From Oceanimonas baumannii (GTDB lineage: Bacteria; Pseudomonadota; Gammaproteobacteria; Enterobacterales; Aeromonadaceae): a stretch of DNA of 64,000 nt. The notes below the pieces were generated by a model. The model ran no database searches, was not told where the DNA came from, and was given only the letters and a program-made list of their open reading frames with translations. Positions 12,575 through 20,949 of the stretch are shown piece by piece (position 1 is the stretch's first letter; every line of letters starts with the position of its first letter). The stretch lies in the NCBI RefSeq assembly GCF_002245495.1, contig NZ_NQJF01000002.1, forward strand, positions 124,001 through 188,000. The letters run 5' to 3'. Both the position numbers and the translations under genes were made by a program.

Positions 12575-12582
12575 TTCAGTTT

Positions 12583-13866
12583 TTACTGCTGTTCCCGTTC
12601 TATCGCCCGCCAGGCGATATCGTTGCGGAAAAACACATCGTCCCACTGGATCTGGCGGGTCAGTTCATAGGCTTTTTGCTGGGCCTGGCTGACGCTTTCA
12701 CCCAGGGCGGTGGCACACAGCACCCGGCCGCCGGCGGTAACTACTTCATCCCCCTTGAACTGGGTGCCGGCGTGGAATACCTTGGCTCCGTCGGCCTCGG
12801 CGGGAATACCGGTGATCACATCACCCTGACGATAGGCACCCGGGTAGCCACCCGCCGCCAGTACCACACCCACGGCGGCGCGCTCATCAAACTCGGCAGT
12901 GACCGTGTTCAGCTCACCCTTGCAGCCTGCCAGACACAGCTCTACCAGATCGGATTTCAGCCGCAGCATAATGGGCTGGGTTTCCGGATCACCAAAGCGG
13001 CAGTTGAACTCGATCACCTTGGGCTGACCAGCCTGGTCGATCATCAAGCCGGCATAGAGAAAGCCTTTGTACACATGACCTTCATCCGCCATGCCGCGTA
13101 CCGTAGGCATGATCACCTGCTCCATGATTCGGTCATGGATTTCCTGGGTAACCACCGGAGCCGGGCTATAGGCCCCCATGCCGCCGGTGTTGGGGCCGGT
13201 GTCCTTGTCGCCCACGCGCTTGTGATCCTGGCTGGTGGCCATGGGCACCACGTGCTCGCCGTCTACCATGACGATGAAAGAAGCTTCTTCACCGTCGAGG
13301 AACTCCTCGATTACCACCCGGCTGCCGGCGTCACCAAAGGCGTTACCCGCCAGCATGTCGCGTACTGCGTCCTCGGCTTCTGCCAGGGACATGGCCACGA
13401 TCACGCCTTTGCCTGCGGCAAGGCCGTCGGCCTTGATGACGATAGGAGCACCCTGCTGACGCAGGTAGTCCAGCGCCGGCTCTACTTCGGTGAAGTTCTG
13501 ATAAGCGGCAGTAGGAATTTGCTGGCGGGCCAGAAAGTCTTTGGTAAAGGCCTTGGAGCCTTCCAGCTGAGCCGCACCCGCGCTGGGGCCGAAAATGGTC
13601 AGACCGTCGGCTTCAAAGGCATCGACCACGCCCGCCACCAGCGGAGCTTCAGGGCCGACGATGGTCAGCTCAATCTGCTCCTGTTTGGCAAACGCCAGCA
13701 GGGCCGGAATGTCGGTGGCGGCAATGGCCACATTGGTAAGGGCCGGCTCAAGTTCGGTACCGGCATTGCCCGGGGCAACAAACACCCGGCTGACCCTGGG
13801 GGACTGGGCGGCTTTCCACGCCAGAGCGTGTTCACGACCGCCACCGCCGATGACTAATACGTTCAT
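12583..13866 (-). CDS. purD: Phosphoribosylamine-glycine ligase (GAR synthetase)
   Basis: Cytosolic ATP-grasp enzyme joining glycine to phosphoribosylamine in step 2 of purine synthesis. It has 427 residues, against 429 in E. coli. It begins [18 protein letters not shown] and contains the ATP-grasp segment [13 protein letters not shown] and the metal-binding [11 protein letters not shown]. The ATG at 13866 is chosen because the product then starts at the conserved first strand; an in-frame ATG 15 bases upstream adds a non-conserved tail. It lies 15 bases behind purH and ends at a strong terminator. Confidence 0.96.
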   Translation of the reverse strand: MNVLVIGGGGREHALAWKAAQSPRVSRVFVAPGNAGTELEPALTNVAIAATDIPALLAFAKQEQIELTIVGPEAPLVAGVVDAFEADGLTIFGPSAGAAQLEGSKAFTKDFLARQQIPTAAYQNFTEVEPALDYLRQQGAPIVIKADGLAAGKGVIVAMSLAEAEDAVRDMLAGNAFGDAGSRVVIEEFLDGEEASFIVMVDGEHVVPMATSQDHKRVGDKDTGPNTGGMGAYSPAPVVTQEIHDRIMEQVIMPTVRGMADEGHVYKGFLYAGLMIDQAGQPKVIEFNCRFGDPETQPIMLRLKSDLVELCLAGCKGELNTVTAEFDERAAVGVVLAAGGYPGAYRQGDVITGIPAEADGAKVFHAGTQFKGDEVVTAGGRVLCATALGESVSQAQQKAYELTRQIQWDDVFFRNDIAWRAIEREQQ

Positions 13867-13881
13867 GGAATTTCCTCGCAA

Positions 13882-15465
13882 TCAGTGGCGGAAGTGGCGC
13901 ATGCCGGTAAAGACCATGGCCATGCCGTGCTCGTCGGCAGCCTGTATGACTTCTTCGTCGCGCATGGAGCCACCGGGCTGGATAACACAGCTGATGCCGG
14001 CGGCGGCGGCGGCGTCGATGCCGTCACGGAAGGGGAAGAAGGCATCAGATGCCATCACCGAACCTTCTACCTGCAGGCCTTCATCAGCGGCCTTGATACC
14101 GGCGATTTTGGCGGAGTAAACGCGGCTCATCTGACCGGCACCCACACCGATGGTCTGGCTGTCCTTGGCGTAGACGATGGCGTTGGATTTAACGAACTTG
14201 GCCACCTTCCAGCAGAACAGCAGATCTTTCAGTTCTTCCTCGGTGGGCTGGCGCTTGCTCACTACCTTGAGGTCGGCCAGGTCGACCATGCCCTGATCCC
14301 GGTCCTGCACCAGAATACCGCCGTTCACACGTTTAATGTCGAGACCCTGGGTCTGATTGTTCCACTGACCGCATTCCAGCAGACGTACGTTCTTCTTGTC
14401 GGCCACGGCGGCTTTTGCCTCGGCGCTGATGGACGGAGCGATGATCACTTCCACAAACTGGCGCTCGATAATGGCACTGGCGGTGGCCGCGTCCAGCTCG
14501 CGGTTAAAGGCGATGATGCCGCCAAAGGCAGAAGTGGGATCGGTCTGGTAGGCACGATCGTAGGCTTCCAGAAGACTCCCGCCCAGGGCTACACCGCAGG
14601 GATTGGCGTGCTTGACGATCACACAGGCCGGCTCATCGAATTCCTTCACACACTCCAAGGCGGCGTCGGTGTCGGCGATGTTATTGTAGGACAGCTCCTT
14701 GCCCTGCAGCTGGGTGGCGGTAGCGACAGAAGCTTCGTCGACGTTGTTTTCCACATAGAAGGCGGCGCTCTGGTGGCTGTTTTCGCCGTAGCGCAGATCC
14801 TGCTTCTTGGTGAACTGGTAGTTCACGGTGCGCGGGAACTTGGAGCCCTCGGTGGCCTGGTGATAGGCCGGTACCATGGTGCCAAAGTAGTTGGCGATCA
14901 TGCCGTCGTACTGGGCGGTGTGTTCAAAGGCGGCAATGGCCAGGCTGAAGCGGGTGGCCTGGTTCAGGCTGTTGCCGTTGGCATCCAGCTCGGTCAGCAG
15001 GCGATCGTAGTCGCTGGCGTTAACCACAATGGCTACGTCGTTGTGGTTTTTGGCCGCAGCGCGCACCATGGTGGGACCACCGATATCGATGTTTTCAATC
15101 GCGTCTTCCAGGCTGCAATCGGCCTTGGCAACGGTATTGGCGAAAGGATAGAGATTGACCACGACCATGTCGATGGGCGCAATGCCGTGCTCGTTCATGA
15201 TGGCGTCGTCCTGGCCGCGACGACCGAGAATGCCGCCGTGTACCTTGGGGTGCAGGGTCTTGACGCGACCGTCCATCATTTCCGGAAAACCGGTATAGTC
15301 GGATACTTCGGTCACGGGCAGGCCTTGTTCCGCCAGCAGGCGGGCGGTGCCGCCGGTAGACAGCAGCTCCACGCCACGGGCGTGCAGCCCCTGGGCGAAT
15401 TCCACAATGCCTTGTTTGTCGGACACACTCAGCAGAGCACGGCGAATGGGTCGGGCAGTTTCCAT
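13882..15465 (-). CDS. purH: Bifunctional AICAR formyltransferase/IMP cyclohydrolase
   Basis: Catalyses the last two steps of IMP synthesis in the cytosol. It has 527 residues, essentially the E. coli length. The N-terminal MGS-like cyclohydrolase domain covers about residues 1-200, starting [18 protein letters not shown]. The transformylase domain carries the KHANPCGVA motif, with the catalytic Lys-His pair, near residue 265. It is the first gene of a purH-purD operon. The leader on the minus strand holds an 11-bp inverted repeat (15498-15542) described separately. I see no clear PurR box. Confidence 0.96.
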   Translation of the reverse strand: METARPIRRALLSVSDKQGIVEFAQGLHARGVELLSTGGTARLLAEQGLPVTEVSDYTGFPEMMDGRVKTLHPKVHGGILGRRGQDDAIMNEHGIAPIDMVVVNLYPFANTVAKADCSLEDAIENIDIGGPTMVRAAAKNHNDVAIVVNASDYDRLLTELDANGNSLNQATRFSLAIAAFEHTAQYDGMIANYFGTMVPAYHQATEGSKFPRTVNYQFTKKQDLRYGENSHQSAAFYVENNVDEASVATATQLQGKELSYNNIADTDAALECVKEFDEPACVIVKHANPCGVALGGSLLEAYDRAYQTDPTSAFGGIIAFNRELDAATASAIIERQFVEVIIAPSISAEAKAAVADKKNVRLLECGQWNNQTQGLDIKRVNGGILVQDRDQGMVDLADLKVVSKRQPTEEELKDLLFCWKVAKFVKSNAIVYAKDSQTIGVGAGQMSRVYSAKIAGIKAADEGLQVEGSVMASDAFFPFRDGIDAAAAAGISCVIQPGGSMRDEEVIQAADEHGMAMVFTGMRHFRH

Positions 15466-15497
15466 TATGTTCTCGTTCCTTTAACGATTCATCGGGG

Positions 15498-15542
15498 GGT
15501 TTGGTAAAATCGGCGAGACAACGCCACCGGCTTTACCAAACC
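15498..15542 (-). promoter_or_regulatory. Inverted repeat in the purH leader
   Basis: Two perfectly complementary 11-base arms (GGTTTGGTAAA and TTTACCAAACC) are separated by 23 bases that include a smaller GGCG/CGCC hairpin. The element lies 33 bases before the purH start, downstream of a plausible -10 element (TAGAAT near 15571-15576), so it would be in the mRNA leader. It could be a leader RNA structure or an operator. It does not match the PurR consensus. Confidence 0.45.
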
Positions 15543-15663
15543 GCCTGGTACGCCAGAACGGAGGCGGCATATTCTACCCGCTTTTGCCGCTGAGTGCCGG
15601 ACTATTTGGTTCGGTGTAAAGAGACTTTATGTGTAATCAAACCTGCTGTTAAAGGAGGATCGG

Positions 15664-16092
15664 ATGTATCGTATTGGTGAGCTGGCCAAGGCCTTTGGTA
15701 TCAAGGCCGATACCCTGCGTTTTTATGAAAAGGAAGGATTGCTGGTGCCGGGAGTGCGCACTTCCACCGGCTACCGGCAGTACAGTGAAGACGACAAGAA
15801 ACGTCTGCATTTTATTCTGCGCAGTAAGAAAGTGGGGTTTTCCCTGAAAGATATTGAAGAGCTTCTGGCCCTGCGCATCAGCAGCTGTGAAGTCTCCTGC
15901 CGTGAGGTGAAAGCAGTGGCCGATACCAAGCTGGCTGATGTGGAAGAGCGCATTCGCGAGCTGGAGCAGTTCCGCCGTTCGTTGCGCCAGCTGTCGGACG
16001 CTTGCTGCGGCGGCCAGGAAAGTGCCGAGCACTGCTCCATTCTGGAAGCGCTGGACGGCAAGCTGGAGAATACTGACAATAACGCCCGTTAA
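15664..16092 (+). CDS. zntR: Zn(II)-responsive MerR-family regulator
   Basis: A 142-residue MerR-type activator, normally of the zinc exporter gene zntA, working by promoter untwisting. The winged helix MYRIGELAKAFGIKADTLRFYE is followed by a dimerisation helix and a metal loop. Metal-binding Cys residues sit at 79, 114, 115 and 124 (ISSCEVSC and DACCGGQESAEHC), the same positions as in E. coli ZntR. The loop His is at 123 rather than 119. The start follows AAAGGAGG. No zntA lies in the window, so the target is elsewhere. Confidence 0.9.
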   Translation: MYRIGELAKAFGIKADTLRFYEKEGLLVPGVRTSTGYRQYSEDDKKRLHFILRSKKVGFSLKDIEELLALRISSCEVSCREVKAVADTKLADVEERIRELEQFRRSLRQLSDACCGGQESAEHCSILEALDGKLENTDNNAR

Positions 16093-16205
16093 TGCCCCCT
16101 CTGAAACAGCCGTATTCTGCGGTCAGGTCAGTAGCTTTTCCACCATTGCTGTGGTGCCGCTTCCGTTGGCACCAGGCTCCCGCGGCAGCAGGAGCCTAGT
16201 GTCCG

Positions 16206-16628
16206 TTACCTTACTACCAGAACAGCACAGTCGGCGTGGCGAACCACTTTTGATGAGTTGGAGCCGAGCAGGTAGGTTTCGGCTCCCGGACGTGAAGCGG
16301 GCATGATAATTAAATTGACAGCCAGCTTCTTGGCCCGGGCCAGAATGGTGTCATACACCACGCCGTGACGCACTTCCAGACGGCCGCGATGCTCGTCGGG
16401 GATATGCGTCTGCATAAATTCATCCAGCTGTGCCCTGATGGCTTCGTCTTGTTTCTCCAGCAGTTCCTTGGAGTAAAACGGGGCCGCGGCATGATGCACC
16501 CGGGACGGATTCACATACAGCAGGTGAATCCGGCCTTCGGGGTGGCACAGCTGCAGTGCTGACTCCACCACCTGTGCGGACAGGTTCTCGTGCTCAAAAT
16601 CCAGCGGCAGCAGTATCTCTTTGAACAT
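16206..16628 (-). CDS. Universal stress protein of a TRAP transporter operon (TeaD-like)
   Basis: A 140-residue UspA-fold protein: ILLPLDFEHEN at the first strand, RLEVRHGVVYDTIL in the middle, and a C-terminal nucleotide loop LLGSNSSKVVRHADCAVLVV resembling the ATP-binding G-S signature. It is the last gene of dctP-dctQ-dctM-usp, 6 bases after dctM. That layout matches Halomonas teaABCD, where the ATP-binding USP TeaD modulates the ectoine TRAP transporter. By analogy it probably tunes transporter activity; nothing here identifies the substrate. Confidence 0.85.
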   Translation of the reverse strand: MFKEILLPLDFEHENLSAQVVESALQLCHPEGRIHLLYVNPSRVHHAAAPFYSKELLEKQDEAIRAQLDEFMQTHIPDEHRGRLEVRHGVVYDTILARAKKLAVNLIIMPASRPGAETYLLGSNSSKVVRHADCAVLVVR

Positions 16629-16634
16629 CAGTCG

Positions 16635-17951
16635 TTACCCCATTAGTTTGTTGGGCAGCCAGGTCACGATTTCCGGTACCAGCATGCACAGGATCAGCAC
16701 GCCCAGCTTGAGCGCCACAAAAGGCAGAATAGACTTGTAAATATCCATCATGGTGACGCCGGGAGGGGCTATGCCCTTGAGATAGAACAGCGCGAAGCCG
16801 TAGGGGGGCGTCTGCACCGCAATCTCGATATTCAGAATCATCAGAATACCGAACCAGATGGGGTCGTAGCCCAGGCTCACGGCAATGGGGGTGAACAGCG
16901 GGGCACAGATCAGCACGATGATCATCTCATCGATGATAAAACCGAGCAGCAGCATTACCACCTGCATCATGATGATAATGGCGATGGGGGGCAGGTCCAG
17001 GCCGGAGGCAAAATCCGCCACCATGCCCTGCACGCCCATCAGCAGGTGAAAGTTGCTGAACACCGAGGCACCCATCACAATCCAGATAGCCACACTGACC
17101 AGCAGGGCGGTCTCGGCACCGGAGCGCTTCATCATGTTTAGTTTGAACCGACGGTAAAGAATGGCCAGCAACAGGGCACCCACCACACCAATTGCACCAG
17201 ACTCGGTGGGGGTGGCTATGCCACTGATAATGCTGCCGAGCACCAGAGCAATCAGCCCCAAGGCCAGAAAGCCATCACGCAGGGTGATTAACTTTTCGCG
17301 GTTATTCTTGGGTACATCCAGAGCGTGGCCCATGGGGGCGCGGCTGGGGTTGAGTTTGCAGGAGATCACCACATACAGCACCATGACAGTGATCGAAATC
17401 AGCGCCGGTATCAGGGCACCGATAAACATTTTGCCCACCGAGTTCTGTGTGGTAGAACTGAATAAAATCATGGGAATGCTGGGCGGAATAAGAATGCCCA
17501 GACCACCGCCGGCCATGATTACTCCAAGGGCCAGCTTTTTGTCATAGCCGCGCTCCAGCATGGGACGCAGGGCAATGCTGCCCGAGGTCATGATGCCGGC
17601 ACCAATAATGCCGACCATGGCACCGATCATGGAGCAGACGCCAATCACGCTGATGGCCAGTGAGCCGCGAATGCGACCAATCACCAGCTGGCTGGCCTTG
17701 AACATGGCATCACCAATGCCAGAGCGGGTCAGTAATTGTCCCATATAGATGTAAAGGGGAATGGCCAGCAGCACAAAGCTGAACAGCGTGCTTTCAATGG
17801 TGGTGGGCACAATGTTGAAAATTCCGTCTCCCCAGGTGGCATAGCCCAGCAACATGGCTACACCGCCCAATGCCAGGCCCACCTGAGCCCCCATGATAAA
17901 AGACACCAGTACGCCCAGCAGCAGCAGGCCGGTGATCAGTTCAATACTCAT
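16635..17951 (-). CDS. dctM: TRAP transporter large permease subunit (DctM)
   Basis: Large membrane subunit of a tripartite ATP-independent periplasmic transporter, energised by an Na+ or H+ gradient. It has 438 residues, about 12 hydrophobic segments, and motifs such as GAGIMTSGSIALRPMLERGYDKKLALGVIMAGG-like spacing and GILIPPSIPMILF (residues about 155-170). It overlaps dctQ by 4 bases. It works with the dctQ subunit and the periplasmic dctP protein. Confidence 0.93.
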   Translation of the reverse strand: MSIELITGLLLLGVLVSFIMGAQVGLALGGVAMLLGYATWGDGIFNIVPTTIESTLFSFVLLAIPLYIYMGQLLTRSGIGDAMFKASQLVIGRIRGSLAISVIGVCSMIGAMVGIIGAGIMTSGSIALRPMLERGYDKKLALGVIMAGGGLGILIPPSIPMILFSSTTQNSVGKMFIGALIPALISITVMVLYVVISCKLNPSRAPMGHALDVPKNNREKLITLRDGFLALGLIALVLGSIISGIATPTESGAIGVVGALLLAILYRRFKLNMMKRSGAETALLVSVAIWIVMGASVFSNFHLLMGVQGMVADFASGLDLPPIAIIIMMQVVMLLLGFIIDEMIIVLICAPLFTPIAVSLGYDPIWFGILMILNIEIAVQTPPYGFALFYLKGIAPPGVTMMDIYKSILPFVALKLGVLILCMLVPEIVTWLPNKLMG

Positions 17952-18481
17952 GCTTGTTCTTCCTCATTCAGCAGGGGATCACCGGTGACCAGTTGCCAGG
18001 TATCTTTAATCATGTCTGCCGACAGCTGCATTAAAAACAGCACGGCGGCGACGGTCACCATAATCCAGAAATGGGCGATGGACGGTGCCCATTCCGACTG
18101 CCGGGTATAACCAAATTCCAGTGCTTCCACTGCCTTTTCCCAACCCTTGGTGGCAATGACCAGCAAAAAGAAGCCCCCGAGGGTATTGGCCAGCAGATCA
18201 AAGACATTTTTCCAGCGTTGGGATACCGCCAGATAGACAATATCGACGTTGATATGGGATTTTTTCAGCTGGGCATGGGCACCGCACAAGGCACCGATGT
18301 AACCAAATAAAAACAGGGAAACGTCGTAGGCCCAGAGGGTGGGGCGATCCAGTACATAGCGGGAGAACACCTCAAAAGCGACGGTGCCTGCCAGCAAGGG
18401 TAACGCCAGAGAAATGGTATGGCTGGTAGCAGATACCAGCCAGCCGACGCCTCTGCACCAGAAACTAAGCAGTGTTTTCAT
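17948..18481 (-). CDS. dctQ: TRAP transporter small permease subunit (DctQ)
   Basis: A 177-residue inner-membrane protein with four hydrophobic segments and the DctQ-type segments FEVFSRYVLDRPTLWAYD and GALCGAHAQLKKSHINVD. It pairs with DctM and is coupled to it by an ATGA overlap. A stable hairpin separates it from the upstream dctP gene. Confidence 0.92.
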   Translation of the reverse strand: MKTLLSFWCRGVGWLVSATSHTISLALPLLAGTVAFEVFSRYVLDRPTLWAYDVSLFLFGYIGALCGAHAQLKKSHINVDIVYLAVSQRWKNVFDLLANTLGGFFLLVIATKGWEKAVEALEFGYTRQSEWAPSIAHFWIMVTVAAVLFLMQLSADMIKDTWQLVTGDPLLNEEEQA

Positions 18482-18508
18482 GATACGTCCGGGTGATTGT
18501 TATGCAGG

Positions 18509-18529
18509 CTGCCCCGCAGCGCGGGGCAG
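18509..18529 (-). promoter_or_regulatory. Intercistronic hairpin between dctP and dctQ
   Basis: A 9-bp perfect stem (CTGCCCCGC/GCGGGGCAG) with a 3-base loop lies just past the dctP stop, with no T-run. Such structures commonly protect the 3' end of a binding-protein mRNA, giving more binding protein than permease. Confidence 0.6.
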
Positions 18530-18538
18530 TGATAAGGC

Positions 18539-19546
18539 TTACTTCATCAGCTCAACGAGGCGGGAGCTGTATTTATCGGTTTTGCCGTAGTGGGCCCAAA
18601 CGGCTTCGGCGGCGTCACGCCATTTGGCCTGATCGGCATCGGAGGCATCCGGGCTCCAGGTCAGGCCCTGCTTTTCCATATCGGCCACGGCTTCTTTTTC
18701 CCACAGGGCAGACTTTTCTGCCTGCTGCTCGGCATGCCATTTGGCGGCGTTGCGTACCACTTCCTTCAGATCGTCCGGCAGTTTTTTCCAGGCGTTCTTG
18801 TTCACCAGTACCGGCAGTGCCTGGGCACTGGATACCGGCAGCGGGTACATGAACTTGGCTACTTCGGCAAAGTTGCCGTCGCGATGGTCAATCAGGTTGG
18901 AACCGATGGTGCCGTCAATGACGCCGGTGGCCAGACTGGTATAGGTTTCCCCCCAGGCCAGGTTAACCGGAGACGCACCCAGCTCACGGAAGAAGCGGCC
19001 GTAGGCACCAGGAGCACGGATTTTCAGACCCTTGAAGTCTTCTATCGACTCAATTTTTTCTTTGGTGATCACATAGACACCGGGCTGAAAGTAGGGAGCC
19101 AGCCAGACCAGGTTATGACGGTCGTAGGCTTCAGTCAGTACGTCACTCCAGCCTTTTTCATAAAACAGCTGGTTCAGCTCTTCCAGGCTGCCATTGGATC
19201 CAGGTAACCCGACTTCAACGACACCGAAAGGAATTTCACCGGCATGCATGGGCTGGAAAGGCGCGGCCATGTCCAGCAGGCCGGACTTGGTGGCACTGAT
19301 AATGCCTTTGGTGTCGACGCCTTCGCCGGCATAAAGCATATTGATTTTCATGCGGCCGTCAGAATCGGCTTCTATCTTGTCGGCAAAAGACTGGTATACA
19401 TCACCAAAGGCGGTACCGCGGGAATAAAGGTTGGTAAAACGCCAGGTGACATCGGCGGCCATGGCTTCCATGGTGGCCCCCATGCCGGCAACGGCAATCA
19501 GCGAGGCGGCAATCTTGGTGCGGGCAGTGCTCCAGAGTCTGTTCAT
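18539..19546 (-). CDS. dctP: TRAP transporter substrate-binding protein (DctP family)
   Basis: Periplasmic solute receptor of 335 residues with a Sec signal peptide ending near AMA (residue 30). Typical DctP regions follow: FADKIEADSDGRMKINML, the LKIRAPGAYGRFFRELGASPV substrate region with the Arg that normally binds a carboxylate, and LATGVIDGTIGSN. It delivers solute to DctQM. The nearby gabDT and LysR genes hint at a nitrogenous or GABA-yielding compound, but this is only context. It is the first gene of the minus-strand operon. Confidence 0.92.
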   Translation of the reverse strand: MNRLWSTARTKIAASLIAVAGMGATMEAMAADVTWRFTNLYSRGTAFGDVYQSFADKIEADSDGRMKINMLYAGEGVDTKGIISATKSGLLDMAAPFQPMHAGEIPFGVVEVGLPGSNGSLEELNQLFYEKGWSDVLTEAYDRHNLVWLAPYFQPGVYVITKEKIESIEDFKGLKIRAPGAYGRFFRELGASPVNLAWGETYTSLATGVIDGTIGSNLIDHRDGNFAEVAKFMYPLPVSSAQALPVLVNKNAWKKLPDDLKEVVRNAAKWHAEQQAEKSALWEKEAVADMEKQGLTWSPDASDADQAKWRDAAEAVWAHYGKTDKYSSRLVELMK

Positions 19547-19862
19547 GTGTTAGTCCCTTGTGTTATCACGTTCCATTGATGTCGGGTCTGGCCCGAGGTG
19601 AGATTAAACTTGACGATATAAAGTCTGCGTCAGGTTAACGTCCGGTTAAATGCACGAAAGCGAAACTTGAGTTTGATGAGAATCAAACAAAGCCGGAAAG
19701 TCCTTGTGTATACAGTGGTTAGCACTATTTAAAAGAGGAATTACAGCAGAATCAAAGGTGGGAACTGTGAGTGTGATCATACTGTTACGCTGTTGTCAGA
19801 CAAGGTAACGGTTGCGGGTTGCGGGCTGTTCTCCCCCTTGAGCAAGGGGGAGGGGCGGAGCA
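19547..19862. other. Intergenic region between dctP and a lysR gene
   Basis: This 316-base gap has no supported ORF. The part next to dctP should hold its promoter, but no convincing -35/-10 pair was identified. At 19831-19852, just past the lysR stop, a 9-bp stem (CTCCCCCTT/AAGGGGGAG, loop GAGC) forms a strong hairpin without a T-run. It is either a weak terminator or an intergenic repeat. Confidence 0.5.
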
Positions 19863-20792
19863 TCAGCCTTGGCTCAGCTGGTCTTTAATCAACTGCAGAA
19901 ACAACTGCCGTATGCGGCTCTGGCGGCCGTGGCTGCGGGTAATGGCGGAAATACCCAGCAAATGCGTTTTCTGGCGGGGCAGAAGGGGGCGCAGGCGACC
20001 GTTGTCCACCCAGCGGCGGGCGTAACTTTCGGGCAAAAAGCCGATGTACTGGCCCGATAAAATCAGGGCGGCACGAGGCTCATAATGATAGGCGCGTCCA
20101 GCCAGCTTCATGCCTGCCAGCTGGGCGCTGGTTTCCGGGTTGGTATGAATGCCGGGGTGGATCAGTTTGAATTCGGGCAGCCGCTCGGTGATGACATCAT
20201 CGTCCTGCTCGGCAAACAACGGATGACGATCGCTGCAATACAGAAAACAGCGCACCTGATACAGGTGATGATAGTCCAGCCCTTCCAGATCCCGGTGATA
20301 ATGGATAAAGCCGATATCGGCCTCGTCACTCAGCACCCGGCGCTCAATTTCGCCCATGTAGGCGACATCGACACTGACATTGACATCCGGGGCCTGTTCT
20401 CCCAGTGCAGAAAATACCTTCACCATGGAAAATTCATCTTCCAGCCAGATGCTGTCACTGGACACAATTTTCAGTTCGCCACTCAGCTGTTCGTGCAGTT
20501 CGTTCACCGTATAGCGAAATTCCTCCAGCCGGCTGAACAGCCGTTTGGTGGAGTCGTAAATGACTTCGCCGTCATCAGTGAGGGAAAAACCTGAGCGGCC
20601 ACGCCGGCACAGTTTTAGTTTTAGCCGGCTTTCCAGATTGGCCATGTGTACGCTGATGGTGGAACGACTGATATTCAGCTCGGTTTCCGCGGCGGAAAAT
20701 CCGCCGCACTCAACCACGGTTTTAAACAGCTTCAGCAGACGAATTTCATAATCACCAATCTGGCTGAGAACAGGTCGGTTGGTTTGGCTCAT
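19863..20792 (-). CDS. LysR-family transcriptional regulator of the gabDT/TRAP locus
   Basis: A 309-residue LysR-type regulator. The HTH lies at about residues 12-70 (LLKLFKTVVECGGFSAAETELNIS-type, then RRGRSGFSLTDDG), followed by an effector-binding domain. The ATG at 20792 (MSQTNRPVLSQ) is chosen; an upstream in-frame start would overlap the probable regulatory region. It lies between the TRAP operon and the divergent gabD, 157 bases from gabD, so gabDT, the transporter or both are the likely targets. The effector is unknown. Confidence 0.85.
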   Translation of the reverse strand: MSQTNRPVLSQIGDYEIRLLKLFKTVVECGGFSAAETELNISRSTISVHMANLESRLKLKLCRRGRSGFSLTDDGEVIYDSTKRLFSRLEEFRYTVNELHEQLSGELKIVSSDSIWLEDEFSMVKVFSALGEQAPDVNVSVDVAYMGEIERRVLSDEADIGFIHYHRDLEGLDYHHLYQVRCFLYCSDRHPLFAEQDDDVITERLPEFKLIHPGIHTNPETSAQLAGMKLAGRAYHYEPRAALILSGQYIGFLPESYARRWVDNGRLRPLLPRQKTHLLGISAITRSHGRQSRIRQLFLQLIKDQLSQG

Positions 20793-20949
20793 AGTTTGAA
20801 CTGCCTCAATGTATATGTTGATAGGAGATAATTTACCGGACTTTGCGCCGGGGGCTAGCATGTTGTCAAACAGTGGCCCGTGCCGTTGTGGCGCTGCTCA
20901 CGGCAATTGGACTTGCGGGCGAGGATGGAATCAAGATGAGGCAGCTACT

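Noticed and set aside
12538-13857. A 439-codon plus-strand frame across purD
   Set aside because: Antisense shadow of purD; it even reads through the purD terminator.
13885-15507. A 540-codon open frame on the plus strand across purH
   Set aside because: It is exactly antisense to the well-conserved purH, its translation is low-complexity Gly/Val/His-rich with no family resemblance, and such long antisense frames are common in GC-rich genes.
19831-19852. Rho-independent terminator after the lysR gene
   Set aside because: The stem is strong but no T-run follows on the minus strand; recorded only as a hairpin within the intergenic entry.
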